This document shows, piece after piece, positions 1-8,931 of a stretch of 64,000 nucleotides of DNA. Position numbers and translations under genes: made by a program. How positions within the stretch are numbered: the stretch's first letter is position 1; each line of letters opens with the position of its first letter. The DNA lies in NCBI GenBank assembly GCA_029239975.1, contig JARBTX010000049.1:1-64000 (forward strand), read 5' to 3'. This DNA comes from Anaerocolumna sp. (GTDB lineage Bacteria; Bacillota; Clostridia; Lachnospirales; Lachnospiraceae). Under the pieces are notes generated by a model. It made no database searches, had not been told where the DNA came from, and saw only the letters and a program-made list of their open reading frames with translations.

Positions 1-2121
1 ATCCCCTGTAATAGCACCCAAAGAAGCTAAAAATAAAGCTATACCACTATTTCCAGAATATAAATCATTTCCCACACAAGTAATTTCAGTATAATCTTTT
101 ATGATTTCCATTGGACCTATCCAAGTTCTATCAACTTTGCCATCTAAGTTTCCAGTTATGCTTGTGGATAATACAAAATCTCCAATCATTTTAGCTGCAT
201 CAATAAGCTTAGTATAATTTTGACTATCTTTTTGATTATCTTCATTTTCTAACTTTTGAAAAGATACTTTCGTTTCACATTTTTCACTACTCTTAGCATC
301 ATAAGAAAAGCTGTAATTAATAATTGATAATTGTCGATTTAGATCATTCAAACTAAGCATATCTAATTTTTGATTGATACTACTTTTTGCAGAACGGCCA
401 GGTAAAGGCATAACCACTTGACTTTTACCATCTAGAATGGAATCTCCATCATAAAAAGCTAGAAAATAAGGCACGTCACCATTTAACATTTGAGTAAGTT
501 CTGATTCTGATATTTCATGTTGTTCCATATCAGTAATTAGCCCAATTCTATGTAGATAAATCTTTCTATCTAGTGTGTTTCTCAATACATCTGGATGGTA
601 ACTTGTACTAAGTAATTGAGAATATAAGTTTGTAGGTCTATACACAAGCCTACCCACGCATCCATGAAAAAACCATTCTAATTTACTCTTAAATTGGTTC
701 TTGTTATCGTTAATCCAATTATAGGTATATGAAAATCCAGCTTTAATTTCTTTTAGATATTGTGCTGAATCCATTGCTTTCCCATCTAGAATTGGATTGT
801 TACTTTTGCTTTCTATAAAATTATAATCTGTTACGATTTGAATATCAGCATTATCAAAATCCTTTATAAATGCACTTTTAAATGGTGCAGATTGCTTTTC
901 TTTATTACTTAGTCCGCCTACTTCTAATATCTTACTATTTTTTTTATTAACAATTTGTGTTGGTAATAATGCAATCCCTTTTACAGAATTGTAAATCGTC
1001 TGTGATGCTTGCATAACAGAATTTGCATTGTCCAAATTTACAGTAACCATCTCTGCATGAAATAAGGTTTCTAAATCAATTAATACTGGCTGTTCTCCAT
1101 ATGCAATTAGATTTTCATAATGAAAATCTTTACCATTAAATAAGTACAACAAACATAGTATTTGTCCTATTCTATTATAAAAATATTTTATGTCATCCGA
1201 TTCTGAACATTCTTTGTGTTCAATAAATTCCATCCACCCTGCATCATTAATAAAATGAACTTTAGGTGCTTTTAATGGCATAAAATTATGTATTGTCTGA
1301 TTATTAATCCAATCAATAAAATTATAGTATCCACTTTCAATCTGTAATGCCCTTGGTTTATAAATTAACTTTAAGCCCGAACTAAATACTAATTTAACTA
1401 CTGATCTACCATTATTATGTGTATCACCTTCACCCATAACCATAGTGACTAATTTACCAAGTTCTTCTCCATTGCTAAAATGAACTATCAATTGATTGTA
1501 TTCATTTTTTGTATTATCAATAATTTCCATGATAAAATTACAAATGTTTTTTACTTTCAACTTCATTAACCGAGTTAGTTCAAAATATTCTTCATATAAA
1601 TTCTTTAAATAATTATTATCTTTTAATAACACTTTCGAAAAATAGCTAGCTTTTTCAACAGATGTCTCTCCCTTTAACTTACCATCCATTCTGGCAACAT
1701 TCGTCTCTAGAACTAGTACTTTATAAGTTAATGTAAATAACGCATTTATTATATTTAATATAGTCTCTTTAAAAAATACTTCCTTATCTTGTATAATTTC
1801 AATCTCCATAAGATGCTTGTATAAATCTAACGAATAATATCCTATAACCGGTTTAAAAAAATAAATCCATCTATATTTATTTTCTGCTTCAATAAAAATC
1901 TCTTCTAGTGGTGAATGAATGTATTCCTTTGTATATAAAACCTGAAACATTTTATCTAAATCAATTTCGTTTATATTAAAATAATTCTTCTCTAAATCGT
2001 GAAAAGTGCTTCCTGATGATTTTTTAAGCAGCTCCTCTAATTCATACTTGTGTTCTATTTCCGGAAAAAAGGTCATCCAAAAATCAACAACATCGTCAAA
2101 TGTATAATTATATTCAATCAT
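1..2121 (-). CDS. lanM: Class II lanthipeptide synthetase LanM (partial, N-terminal 707 codons)
   Basis: The frame is open from an ATG at 2119-2121 to the left edge, so the C-terminus lies outside the window. A GGGGGAG ribosome site precedes the ATG. LanM enzymes dehydrate Ser/Thr of the precursor through an N-terminal DUF4135 kinase-like domain, then cyclise Cys onto the dehydro-residues with a C-terminal LanC-like zinc domain. Visible here is a long DUF4135-type region with kinase-like stretches (KLIYKPRAL, NGKDFHYENLIAYG, PVLIDLETLFH). The start of the LanC-like domain follows (GNDLYSGNSGIALFLASLG) just before the edge. The zinc ligands would lie in the missing ~300 residues. It sits 140 bp downstream of a lanthipeptide precursor gene on the same strand, which fixes its role as the modifying enzyme. 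Export and immunity genes are presumably outside the window. Confidence 0.93.
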   Translation of the reverse strand, partial: MIEYNYTFDDVVDFWMTFFPEIEHKYELEELLKKSSGSTFHDLEKNYFNINEIDLDKMFQVLYTKEYIHSPLEEIFIEAENKYRWIYFFKPVIGYYSLDLYKHLMEIEIIQDKEVFFKETILNIINALFTLTYKVLVLETNVARMDGKLKGETSVEKASYFSKVLLKDNNYLKNLYEEYFELTRLMKLKVKNICNFIMEIIDNTKNEYNQLIVHFSNGEELGKLVTMVMGEGDTHNNGRSVVKLVFSSGLKLIYKPRALQIESGYYNFIDWINNQTIHNFMPLKAPKVHFINDAGWMEFIEHKECSESDDIKYFYNRIGQILCLLYLFNGKDFHYENLIAYGEQPVLIDLETLFHAEMVTVNLDNANSVMQASQTIYNSVKGIALLPTQIVNKKNSKILEVGGLSNKEKQSAPFKSAFIKDFDNADIQIVTDYNFIESKSNNPILDGKAMDSAQYLKEIKAGFSYTYNWINDNKNQFKSKLEWFFHGCVGRLVYRPTNLYSQLLSTSYHPDVLRNTLDRKIYLHRIGLITDMEQHEISESELTQMLNGDVPYFLAFYDGDSILDGKSQVVMPLPGRSAKSSINQKLDMLSLNDLNRQLSIINYSFSYDAKSSEKCETKVSFQKLENEDNQKDSQNYTKLIDAAKMIGDFVLSTSITGNLDGKVDRTWIGPMEIIKDYTEITCVGNDLYSGNSGIALFLASLGAITGD

Positions 2122-2153
2122 AAAAGCTACTCCCCCATGATATTTTCTTTATA

Positions 2154-2202
2154 TATAGTGCATAACAAAGTATACATGTATACACAACAGCTATGCACTA
2201 TA
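2154..2202 (-). promoter_or_regulatory. Inverted repeat between precursor and lanM
   Basis: An 11-bp perfect inverted repeat (TATAGTGCATA at 2154-2164 and its complement at 2192-2202) encloses a 12-bp palindrome, TATACATGTATA (2171-2182). It lies in the 139-bp gap between the precursor stop and the lanM start, about 30 nt before lanM. A processing or attenuation structure setting the precursor:enzyme ratio is inferred. There is no T-run typical of a full terminator. Confidence 0.5.
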
Positions 2203-2214
2203 CTTAATCATTAG

Positions 2215-2241
2215 CTTGAAAAATATATAATTATTTTCAAG
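2215..2241 (-). terminator. Short hairpin after lanthipeptide precursor
   Basis: CTTGAAAA (2215-2222) pairs with TTTTCAAG (2234-2241) across an 11-nt AT-rich loop, about 20 nt downstream of the precursor stop. The stem is weak, so partial termination is more likely than complete termination. Confidence 0.35.
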
Positions 2242-2260
2242 GTATTATTGCTATGTTACA

Positions 2261-2497
2261 TTAATTACAAGATTTACCACCATTACATTCAGCTGAAACA
2301 GTGTAAACAACACCACATTTTGCAAATGGAGTAGGTATTACTGGTGATATAGTTGTTATAAGCGTAGCTGTTCCACCTGCTTCAACACCAAGATCTTGTT
2401 CCTTGATTTCTTCAATAAGATCACCAACAGGATTATTTAAAGATGCTTTCATTTTGTTTCTCATAATAGGATTTTTTAATAGAATTGAATTTGACAT
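2261..2497 (-). CDS. lanA: Class II lanthipeptide precursor, lichenicidin/mersacidin-like alpha peptide
   Basis: This 78-aa peptide has a GAGAGGAG ribosome site and an ATG start. The leader (residues 1-42) has the NPVGDLIEEIKEQDL pattern and ends in a double-glycine site (EAGG), as removed by LanT-type peptidase-transporters. The core of about 36 residues starts TATLITTIS and ends YTVSAECNGGKSCN, with Cys at core positions 19, 29 and 35. From memory, it resembles the lichenicidin A1 (alpha) peptide in its leader KNP motif, the TxTL start, the (C/Y)TVxxEC ring and the SCN end. The T-V-x-x-E-C spacing with Glu before Cys matches the lipid-II-binding ring of mersacidin. The usual Cys directly before that Thr is Tyr here, and a Cys sits four residues earlier. 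The gene is directly upstream of lanM. No second (beta) precursor was found in the window. Confidence 0.9.
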   Translation of the reverse strand: MSNSILLKNPIMRNKMKASLNNPVGDLIEEIKEQDLGVEAGGTATLITTISPVIPTPFAKCGVVYTVSAECNGGKSCN

Positions 2498-3196
2498 AGT
2501 ATTACTCCTCTCTAATATGCAATTTGAAACCTAAATTTTGGTTTCTAAAAGTTTTACCCCTAAATTATCATATCAAACTAAAAAGATTAATTTATAAGGT
2601 TTTAATAATACAACAGTTATATTTACAATAGGAGAGATTAGAATTTATTTGATATTTCATAAAAAATGTGATTTATTACCCAAAAAGTTATAAAAACATT
2701 GATAAAAAAATCACAAACTAGATTGTTTTAAAGACTTTACCACTCTCCCCCTTCCTATTAAACTACGCTCCCCTAAATTTTAAAACAAATGAATTATTCG
2801 TTAGTTCCAATGAGTTTAAGTTATATTTTTTAAAGACTTCCGGAACAGCTTTAGTAAATAATTTGCATTTAATCCAAAGAAGTAAACTGGTAAAAATTTA
2901 TTATTATGTTGTAGAAGTGTTATGTTAATGATTTACAATATTTGTAAATTCATTTTTTTATATTTTAACCTGTAATGAAGTGCCCGTCAACAGTTTTTTA
3001 CAATTACAACTAATTTACATAATTATTTCTATTTCACATCACAAAGCATGTGAAATATATTATGTCATTTGATAACTTGTCTATTCTTATTAATATTTCA
3101 CCGTTAACTTATTAGCCCATACTATTTTTAGTAAGAAAAAACTGATTCTTACTATGAACTTACCATTCGATTGACAACTCTCAAGATAGCAATGTA
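2498..3196. other. Intergenic stretch, no gene seen
   Basis: About 700 bp of very AT-rich sequence between the lanthipeptide precursor and a hairpin at 3197. No convincing open frame with a ribosome site, no second precursor with a GG leader, and no clear repeat was seen. The precursor promoter should lie near its right end, but no strong -35/-10 pair could be assigned. Confidence 0.5.
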
Positions 3197-3232
3197 AAAA
3201 TCGCTAATCTTAAACCTAAGATTAGCGATTTT
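3197..3232 (-). terminator. Perfect-stem terminator hairpin
   Basis: A 15-bp perfect stem (3197-3211 with 3218-3232) with a 6-nt loop. On the minus strand it is followed by a T-rich run. It would end transcription of the methyltransferase and short remnant to its right. Confidence 0.75.
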
Positions 3233-3291
3233 ATAGTATAAGCTTTTATAAATTCATCCTTGTGCAATTACATTTCAGATTTATGTACTTT

Positions 3292-3432
3292 TTATATTAA
3301 ATCATCCTGTCTAACCCCAAACAATAGGCCGGTAACACTATCTTCTAGAGCATAAACATAAGCTTTACCATGTGTTGATACTTTTGGCTCCAATGTATTT
3401 AACCCATGTATATTTGAAACATGATATAACAT
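3292..3432 (-). pseudogene. 46-aa N-terminal fragment of a clostridial hypothetical protein
   Basis: A 46-codon frame starts at an ATG (3430-3432) with GAAAGG upstream and begins MLYHVSNIHGLNTLEPKVST. It continues HGKAYVYALED and ends at TAA. From memory this resembles the N-terminal end of a widespread clostridial protein of roughly 150-180 residues whose start reads MLYHVS..GL..L.P..STHGKAYVYA. Only that N-terminal part is present, so I read it as a truncated remnant. It lies 18 nt downstream of the methyltransferase on the same strand and shares its terminator. It could still be translated as a short peptide. Confidence 0.5.
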
Positions 3433-3450
3433 ATATTATCCTTTCGTTAA

Positions 3451-4095
3451 TTATCTATAAGCAACCAATATAGTGGTGTTCTCTAATCGAAATACTTTTT
3501 TAACATTACTAAATCCAGCATTTTTAAGTAAACCTATCTGATTTGTTATGGTGCATGGTGTATCGTAATGATAAAATTCATTAGTTGGGATATTTAGTTC
3601 TTTTCGAATACGAGTATTTTCTGCAAAGTAAAAATCTTCTTCTTCCTGTTCTTCAACCATGTAATCGCATTCAATATACATGCCCTTAGGTGTCAATGCC
3701 TGATGAATTTTTTTATAAAGTCCTAATTTTAATTCATGTGAAAAATGATGCATTGTCTGAAAAGATATTGCACATTCATACTTACCTTCATCAAAAGGTA
3801 CATCAAAATAACTACCACAAATAAGACGCATGGATTTATCTGGGTGTTTGAGTTTTAATTTATCGAGCATAGCTTGTGTTAAATCAATCCCTGTAACATC
3901 AAGATTAGGCATTCGTTTCAATATTTCATCAAGCTCAAGACCGGTTCCACATCCAAGGTCAAGTAGAAAATTACAGGATGGTGGAATAAGCTTTGACATT
4001 TCGATATATCCTTCTTTGCATCCATAAACATTTTTAAGCATATGTTCATCATACCCCACAACGCGTTCTGTAAAGAAGCTAGACATTTTCTCCAT
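3451..4095 (-). CDS. Class I SAM-dependent methyltransferase
   Basis: A 214-aa cytosolic protein with an AAGGAG site 7 nt before its ATG. The SAM-binding motif I is clear (LLDLGCGTGLELDEIL, residues ~44-59), followed by an acidic motif II (VTGIDLT) and a motif with CAISFQTMHHF. Together these indicate a UbiE/Methyltransf_11-type Rossmann fold of typical length. The substrate cannot be read from the sequence. The neighbours are a small remnant downstream and a GNAT gene upstream on the same strand, so it sits in a run of small modification genes. Confidence 0.85.
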   Translation of the reverse strand: MEKMSSFFTERVVGYDEHMLKNVYGCKEGYIEMSKLIPPSCNFLLDLGCGTGLELDEILKRMPNLDVTGIDLTQAMLDKLKLKHPDKSMRLICGSYFDVPFDEGKYECAISFQTMHHFSHELKLGLYKKIHQALTPKGMYIECDYMVEEQEEEDFYFAENTRIRKELNIPTNEFYHYDTPCTITNQIGLLKNAGFSNVKKVFRLENTTILVAYR

Positions 4096-4173
4096 ATGTG
4101 TTCTCCTTCATGTTTCGTTCTGAGAACCATTTTATCACCTTAGAATTGATATATCTATCTCAAAGATTTTTAT

Positions 4174-4213
4174 AATTAAGTTTGAGCAAACGATTTATGT
4201 GATAAACTTAATT
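4174..4213 (-). terminator. 10-bp hairpin over the GNAT stop codon
   Basis: AATTAAGTTT (4174-4183) pairs with AAACTTAATT (4204-4213), overlapping the end of the acetyltransferase gene. The stem is AT-only and lacks a clear T-run, so termination is uncertain. Confidence 0.35.
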
Positions 4214-4525
4214 AATGCTTTTTCTATAATAGTTAAAAGAAGTTTCTACTTCAAATCCGCACTTTTTATATAGGTTGAAAGCATTTTCATTTGTGCTATC
4301 AACTTCAATGGTTATATTGCTACACCCTTTTTCTTTCAAATCTACTAATAGTAAATTTAACAGTTCTCTTCCAAAACCTTTTCCTTGATGATCTGGTTTT
4401 ACTCCAAAACCAAATATAGATGCCTCATCATTTTCGATACTAACAGAACCCATTCCTATAAGTTTATCCTTTAATAAAGCTATATATTGCATTCTATTGT
4501 TTGCTTCAAAAGTTTTGGTTACCAT
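4208..4525 (-). CDS. GNAT acetyltransferase, start codon uncertain or lost
   Basis: The first ATG gives 105 aa with a good GNAT core: the acetyl-CoA loop VKPDHQGKGFGRELL and the C-terminal ENAFNLYKKCGF. The same frame stays open upstream to 4654, 43 more codons. It reads like a normal GNAT N-terminus (ELKLYRAEKKDLDAIINLS), but has no ATG, GTG or TTG and ends at a TAA just after the preceding AraC gene. The family is normally 140-150 aa, so the annotated start probably misses strand beta-1 and helix 1. Either the true start was lost by mutation or frameshift, or a rare start is used. Function is therefore doubtful. Substrate unknown. Confidence 0.6.
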   Translation of the reverse strand: MVTKTFEANNRMQYIALLKDKLIGMGSVSIENDEASIFGFGVKPDHQGKGFGRELLNLLLVDLKEKGCSNITIEVDSTNENAFNLYKKCGFEVETSFNYYRKSIN

Positions 4526-4661
4526 ACTTTTTGCATCATCATAATTATCATCGAAAATTTCTTGGCTTAGATTTATAATTGCATCTAGATCTTTTTTCTC
4601 TGCTCTATAAAGTTTTAGTTCCGACGCTTGCCCTATATTTACATCATTTAACCATTATCAT

Positions 4662-6062
4662 CTACATCATATGACTATAGATTTCCTTCATAATTCCAAT
4701 TGCTTTTCGTTCTTCTTTCTCAACACTATCTATAATTTCACACATTTCTTCTCTTATTCCTATATCGTTTAATTTTGTCATATTTATGGTCTCACAATCC
4801 GCACCAGGGGCTAAATCAACTTTAGCAATATACTGGTACATTAAGTTATTAATATTGCGTGCGAATATAGTCCATAGCTCATTTAACATAGTTTCAAACT
4901 CTGGAAAAAACGTTTTTAACTGCAACATAAACTGCCCAGCATAAAATCTTTTCTCGGCAAAATCACACCACATTGGATCAATTAGAGAATAATCATTGCT
5001 GATTACCGTTTCGTTTTCTAATAACCTAGTTCTCCATTCTGAATAAAACGTATCTGTCTTAAGACTTGCTTTCTTTTCTAGATATTCTGTTGCCTTTTTA
5101 AAGCTTGTAATATATACCTGCTTTAAGTCAATTGGTTCATTTGAACGCTCATCAACAAATATAACCTTTTGTGTTTTTTTGTACCACTCTCTACATTCAG
5201 TTATCATAGGCTTAGGATCATCCGAATAATCGAACGGAAAATAACCCCAATTTAACAAGCATTCTCCTGACTCTTCATACCCTACAATAACCCCTCCAAA
5301 ACAGCAATCAACAACATTTATCGCAATAACTGGTCTTCCATTTACGACAATTTCATTCAAGATGCGTTCTTTTAAATCCATTTCTGGTAAGTAATTAAGA
5401 TCACCTTGTCTAGTAGAATATATCTTACATGAATAACCGAAGGTATCCATAGCTGTTAAGATACCACTATCTTCCGTAAGAGTCAATCCTGAATTATAGG
5501 CATCCCCACATAAAGTAGATACCAGTGTATATGTTTGCAACGTATTTGTATTATGACCTAAATATTCCATGTACGACCACATAGATACAGGAAAATTAAG
5601 AGTTATTGGACTAGGTGCCTTGTTCTTAAAAAGTTCTCCTGTGGGTTTTCTTTCTAAATAATAACTTGATACATGATTATTCATAGACTTATTTTCCTCC
5701 ATATACATTAATGTTGCTTTCGGATAAATATTAAGCCTAGCCTGAGTATTTCTAGCCTGTTTAGGAGTTATTCCGTGAAATTTTATAAAAGCTCTTGAAA
5801 AAGCCTCTTGCGAGCTATACCCATACTTAACCGCAATATCTAGTATACTTATATCAGATTCACGTAGCTCCCATGCTGCTACACTCATTTTTCTGTTTCT
5901 GATATACTCCGCTAGGGGAATATCCATACAGAATGAAAATATTCTCTGGAAATTATAATTTGAGCAGCATGCAATCTTTGCAATTTCATTAAGATCAATG
6001 GAATCTGTTAAATTACACTCAATATAGTTAAGTATTTTATCCATTCTTTTTATCCAGTCCAC
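4662..6062 (-). CDS. AraC-family regulator with large C-terminal sensor-like domain
   Basis: The N-terminus (about residues 1-110) carries two AraC helix-turn-helix units (LNEIAKIACCSNYNFQRIF; ILDIAVKYGYSSQEAFSRAF, ending FHGITPKQAR). I chose the GTG at 6060-6062, preceded by AAGGAG, because VDWIKRMDKILNYIE aligns with the N-termini of sibling regulators in this window. A longer ATG form starts at 6095. The C-terminal ~330 residues are not the usual GyrI-like domain. They contain NGRPVIAINVVDCCFGGVIVGYE and a helical tail, faintly reminiscent of BtrH-N/DUF4872-type domains, a weak assignment. Expected to bind DNA and sense a ligand. The gene ends just before the GNAT frame, which it may co-express. 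Confidence 0.8.
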   Translation of the reverse strand: MDWIKRMDKILNYIECNLTDSIDLNEIAKIACCSNYNFQRIFSFCMDIPLAEYIRNRKMSVAAWELRESDISILDIAVKYGYSSQEAFSRAFIKFHGITPKQARNTQARLNIYPKATLMYMEENKSMNNHVSSYYLERKPTGELFKNKAPSPITLNFPVSMWSYMEYLGHNTNTLQTYTLVSTLCGDAYNSGLTLTEDSGILTAMDTFGYSCKIYSTRQGDLNYLPEMDLKERILNEIVVNGRPVIAINVVDCCFGGVIVGYEESGECLLNWGYFPFDYSDDPKPMITECREWYKKTQKVIFVDERSNEPIDLKQVYITSFKKATEYLEKKASLKTDTFYSEWRTRLLENETVISNDYSLIDPMWCDFAEKRFYAGQFMLQLKTFFPEFETMLNELWTIFARNINNLMYQYIAKVDLAPGADCETINMTKLNDIGIREEMCEIIDSVEKEERKAIGIMKEIYSHMM

Positions 6063-6164
6063 AAGGTAATAACTCCTTTCTAAGTAAGTATGCATTTATC
6101 CGTAGCACAAGTTAAGTATAAGGTATAATAAGAAACTAATTATGATTTTTTCTGCCGAATAAAA

Positions 6165-6977
6165 TCATAATGAAGATTGATATATCACTTCTAATGGTGT
6201 TTCCAATAGTTCTTTCATACTATTAATGCCATTTTTTATAATGTATTCCCTAACTATTTTTATACCAAAATAATATCCGGCATTTTTCGGTATACCTAAT
6301 TCTTCGCATCCAAACATATATTTACCCGTTTCTTCTGGTAGAAAACTAAGTGTTGCAACACGATTGTATATGTTCCAAATTTTCTCTTCTTCTCCACTTC
6401 CTACTCCAAAATGCCAAGATGGTTCCATATCTCCAAAAATGCTTTCTGCAAATGCATCAGCCAGACCTTCAATTAAAATACTTTCAACAAACCAACCATG
6501 AAGGCCTTCTCCATTATGTAAGTTATACCAATGATTTCCCCAAACTGTATGATGATATTCGTGTGCAAATACATAAGGAATCCATTTTCCAAAGTCACAA
6601 TTCAGTGCATTTATATTTAATATTATATTTCCCCAGACCCCTGTTCCATAAATTCCTTCCGGCATATTTGTATTTGATGGATAAATAGCCACATACATAT
6701 CATCTTCATCATCTTTTGGCAAAGTATCACTTATCATGTTGAATGTTGACATAACCTTATCCCAATCTACCTGTTTTAATATTTCTAACTGTTGCTTCGC
6801 TTCTTCTTTCTCAAGAAGGCATAAAGGTTTCATATAGTCTACCGGAAAAGGTGCCCATTGTGATAAAAGATTCCAATATGGTTCCACCATTAATTTTTCC
6901 CAAGTCTCCTGGTTCTGGTGTTCTTCTTGTATATAATCTTCAAGTTTTAAGTAAGCAGGAATTAATTTTATTTCCAT
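6165..6977 (-). CDS. DUF2268-type putative zinc metalloprotease
   Basis: A 270-aa protein with a GGAGG site before its ATG. It contains a zinc-binding HExxH motif (FAHEYHHTVWG, residues ~138-148) and a downstream conserved acidic segment (IEGLADAFAESIFGD), as in DUF2268 predicted Zn-dependent proteases. No signal peptide or membrane segment is seen, so a cytosolic location is likely. It starts 15 nt after the stop of an AraC regulator on the same strand, which suggests the pair is one operon and that the regulator controls it. Substrate unknown. Confidence 0.8.
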   Translation of the reverse strand: MEIKLIPAYLKLEDYIQEEHQNQETWEKLMVEPYWNLLSQWAPFPVDYMKPLCLLEKEEAKQQLEILKQVDWDKVMSTFNMISDTLPKDDEDDMYVAIYPSNTNMPEGIYGTGVWGNIILNINALNCDFGKWIPYVFAHEYHHTVWGNHWYNLHNGEGLHGWFVESILIEGLADAFAESIFGDMEPSWHFGVGSGEEEKIWNIYNRVATLSFLPEETGKYMFGCEELGIPKNAGYYFGIKIVREYIIKNGINSMKELLETPLEVIYQSSL

Positions 6978-6992
6978 TCTATATCCTCCAAA

Positions 6993-7898
6993 TTATATTA
7001 ATGTAACAGGAAAATATAAAGTATAGCCGAAATCTACGGAGTCCAATTCAAAAATTGGTGCATTATCTAACTCTCTTTTTAAGTGTAATTTTGAATAATC
7101 AAAATTAGATAAAACATCCCAAGCCGCCATTACATGACCACCCAATTCATAGTTCAAATATGGCGGTACATTAACCCTGAGATAGTTTGTAGCAGGACAG
7201 ATTGTTTCTTCAAACCCATCAAAATGTGGCATATTATTTAATAATTCATGTTCGAATCCCAGAGTTAGTGATGTAAATTTCTGACCCTTATGGATATGCG
7301 TTAAATATGCCCCCGCAAGATGCATTACATTACTAACTTGTTTAACCTTCTCAATTAAACCTTCTTTTTGACATCTAATATAAAAATCATGCGGAAATAA
7401 ATCATCGATGTTTCTTTTCAGGCTATACCAAATGCTTTGTGGTTTATAAATTAAATTCACGCTTGGTTGTGGTAGTTCCTGTTTTCGACTTCTTGCATTT
7501 TCGTGAGATGTTTCCTCTATTACTTCATTAAGTGCTTTATCAATTTCACTGCTTTCTAACTTACGAAACTCGCGGAATTTAAATGGAGTAATATTGAATG
7601 TAGCTTTGAATGCTCTGGTGAAACTTTCCTGAGTTTCAAATCCATTATTTTGTGCTATTTGAATTATACTCATCTCTGTATATCTCAAATCCCACAAAGC
7701 TTGCGCCAATTTTTTATATCTGATATATTCACCCAGATTCATGTCAGTCTGCATAGAGAAAATTCGATTAATCTGTTTGACCGAATAACTACTGTATAAT
7801 GCAACTTTATTGCAATTTACACTGTCTAGTTCCTGCCGGATTTTATCTTTTACACTATCTATTACGTTGTTACCACTATACATTTTTCCTACCTTCAT
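6993..7898 (-). CDS. AraC-family regulator with GyrI-like effector domain
   Basis: 301 aa. An N-terminal AraC DNA-binding domain (SYSVKQINRIFSMQTDMNLG; IIQIAQNNGFETQESFTRAF; NITPFKFREF) is joined to a C-terminal GyrI-like ligand-binding domain ending PIFELDSVDFGYTLYFPV. A paralogue with the same plan lies at 26348-27244 inside the island. It is directly upstream of the DUF2268 gene and likely regulates it. The start could be the annotated ATG or the ATG five codons later, which has AGG four nt ahead. Confidence 0.85.
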   Translation of the reverse strand: MKVGKMYSGNNVIDSVKDKIRQELDSVNCNKVALYSSYSVKQINRIFSMQTDMNLGEYIRYKKLAQALWDLRYTEMSIIQIAQNNGFETQESFTRAFKATFNITPFKFREFRKLESSEIDKALNEVIEETSHENARSRKQELPQPSVNLIYKPQSIWYSLKRNIDDLFPHDFYIRCQKEGLIEKVKQVSNVMHLAGAYLTHIHKGQKFTSLTLGFEHELLNNMPHFDGFEETICPATNYLRVNVPPYLNYELGGHVMAAWDVLSNFDYSKLHLKRELDNAPIFELDSVDFGYTLYFPVTLI

Positions 7899-8203
7899 CC
7901 TAACATAATAGAGTATTTATTTTTTGATATTTTGAGACATTTTAATATTAATCTTAATTTTAATTTATACCATATTTGCTGTTAATCTTATAATAATATA
8001 TATTGTATAAATTTTATGTCGTGGTCTAATAATTTTTTTACTTTGTTTGTGTTTCAATATTGCTAATTATACCATGGCTTTTTATCAATGCCAAAGCATT
8101 CCAATGTATGTAATTGGTAACTGATAATTATGACTAAAAGTAGAAATTACATATATGTAAACCAATTGCTATGCACATTACACGAAAAAATCAAAACTAA
8201 GTG
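7899..8203. other. Intergenic stretch between AraC promoter and zinc-ribbon gene terminator
   Basis: AT-rich, no gene seen. It should hold the promoter of the AraC/DUF2268 pair (minus strand). No clear operator was recognised. Confidence 0.4.
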
Positions 8204-8258
8204 ATACGATAATAAAAAAATTACCCTAGTAATTATAAGGGTAATTTTTTTATCGTAT
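8204..8258 (-). terminator. Rho-independent terminator of zinc-ribbon gene
   Basis: AAAAAATTACCCT (8215-8227) pairs with AGGGTAATTTTTT (8238-8250), extended on both sides by ACGATA/TATCGT complementarity. It is just downstream of the minus-strand gene ending at 8263, with a T-run on that strand. Confidence 0.85.
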
Positions 8259-8262
8259 TTAC

Positions 8263-8931
8263 TTAATTATTAGTAGCTATAAATGTAATTTCTTTGCCCC
8301 AGAAATCTGGAGTATAGCTTATCTCTAATTCCTTCCAATCCTTTGGTACTTCATAAGCTATGACACCATTCATTTTTTTACCAGCAGCAACGCTACCATC
8401 TAATTGATTTTTATCACCTTTATCTAATAGACCTGAAATACTCTGGCTAATAGAAAAATCATCAACATATGCTTCGAAACTAATCATGGAACTTACCACT
8501 ATATCGCTATCTGAATTATTTTCTATAGTAAATTCACATAGAGCATATACATTACCCTCAGATGGTTTATTAAAATCTCCACCTTCTGTAATTGTAACAC
8601 CATTAAAGGTAACAAGGAAATCCTTTAATTGAGCAGTTTCACCAAGATTAAATGTTGTCTTCTCTTCTTCTTTAGTTTCTGTATCTGTTGTCGATTTATC
8701 TGTTGTAGAATTATCTGTATCTGTTGTACTCTGCTCACCAGAATTATTTGTATTTGATACGAGCTTTGGCTCATCTTCTCTGCTTGCTAGAGCACCAATT
8801 ACACCGATAAATACAAATGCAATAATAATAAATTTTAATACCCCACCCTGTTTTCTTAGGCAATGTGGACATACCTTTGCCTTCTTGTCAATTTCTGTTT
8901 TACAATGTTTACACTTTTTTGTTGCACTCAT
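8263..8931 (-). CDS. Zinc-ribbon membrane protein with DUF4352-like domain
   Basis: 222 aa; GAGGAGG ribosome site. The N-terminus is a CxxC...CxxC zinc ribbon (CKHCKTEIDKKAKVCPHC, residues 7-24), followed by one membrane segment (LKFIIIAFVFIGVIGALAS). A Thr/Ser/Asp-rich linker with TTDTDNSTTDKSTTDTET-type repeats comes next. The C-terminal beta-rich domain resembles DUF4352/DUF5067 (FNLGETAQLKDFLVTFNGV; NVYALCEFTIENNSDSDI). The ribbon is probably cytosolic and the beta domain outside the membrane. Role unknown; such proteins are common in clostridia. The gene stands alone with its own terminator. Confidence 0.8.
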   Translation of the reverse strand: MSATKKCKHCKTEIDKKAKVCPHCLRKQGGVLKFIIIAFVFIGVIGALASREDEPKLVSNTNNSGEQSTTDTDNSTTDKSTTDTETKEEEKTTFNLGETAQLKDFLVTFNGVTITEGGDFNKPSEGNVYALCEFTIENNSDSDIVVSSMISFEAYVDDFSISQSISGLLDKGDKNQLDGSVAAGKKMNGVIAYEVPKDWKELEISYTPDFWGKEITFIATNN

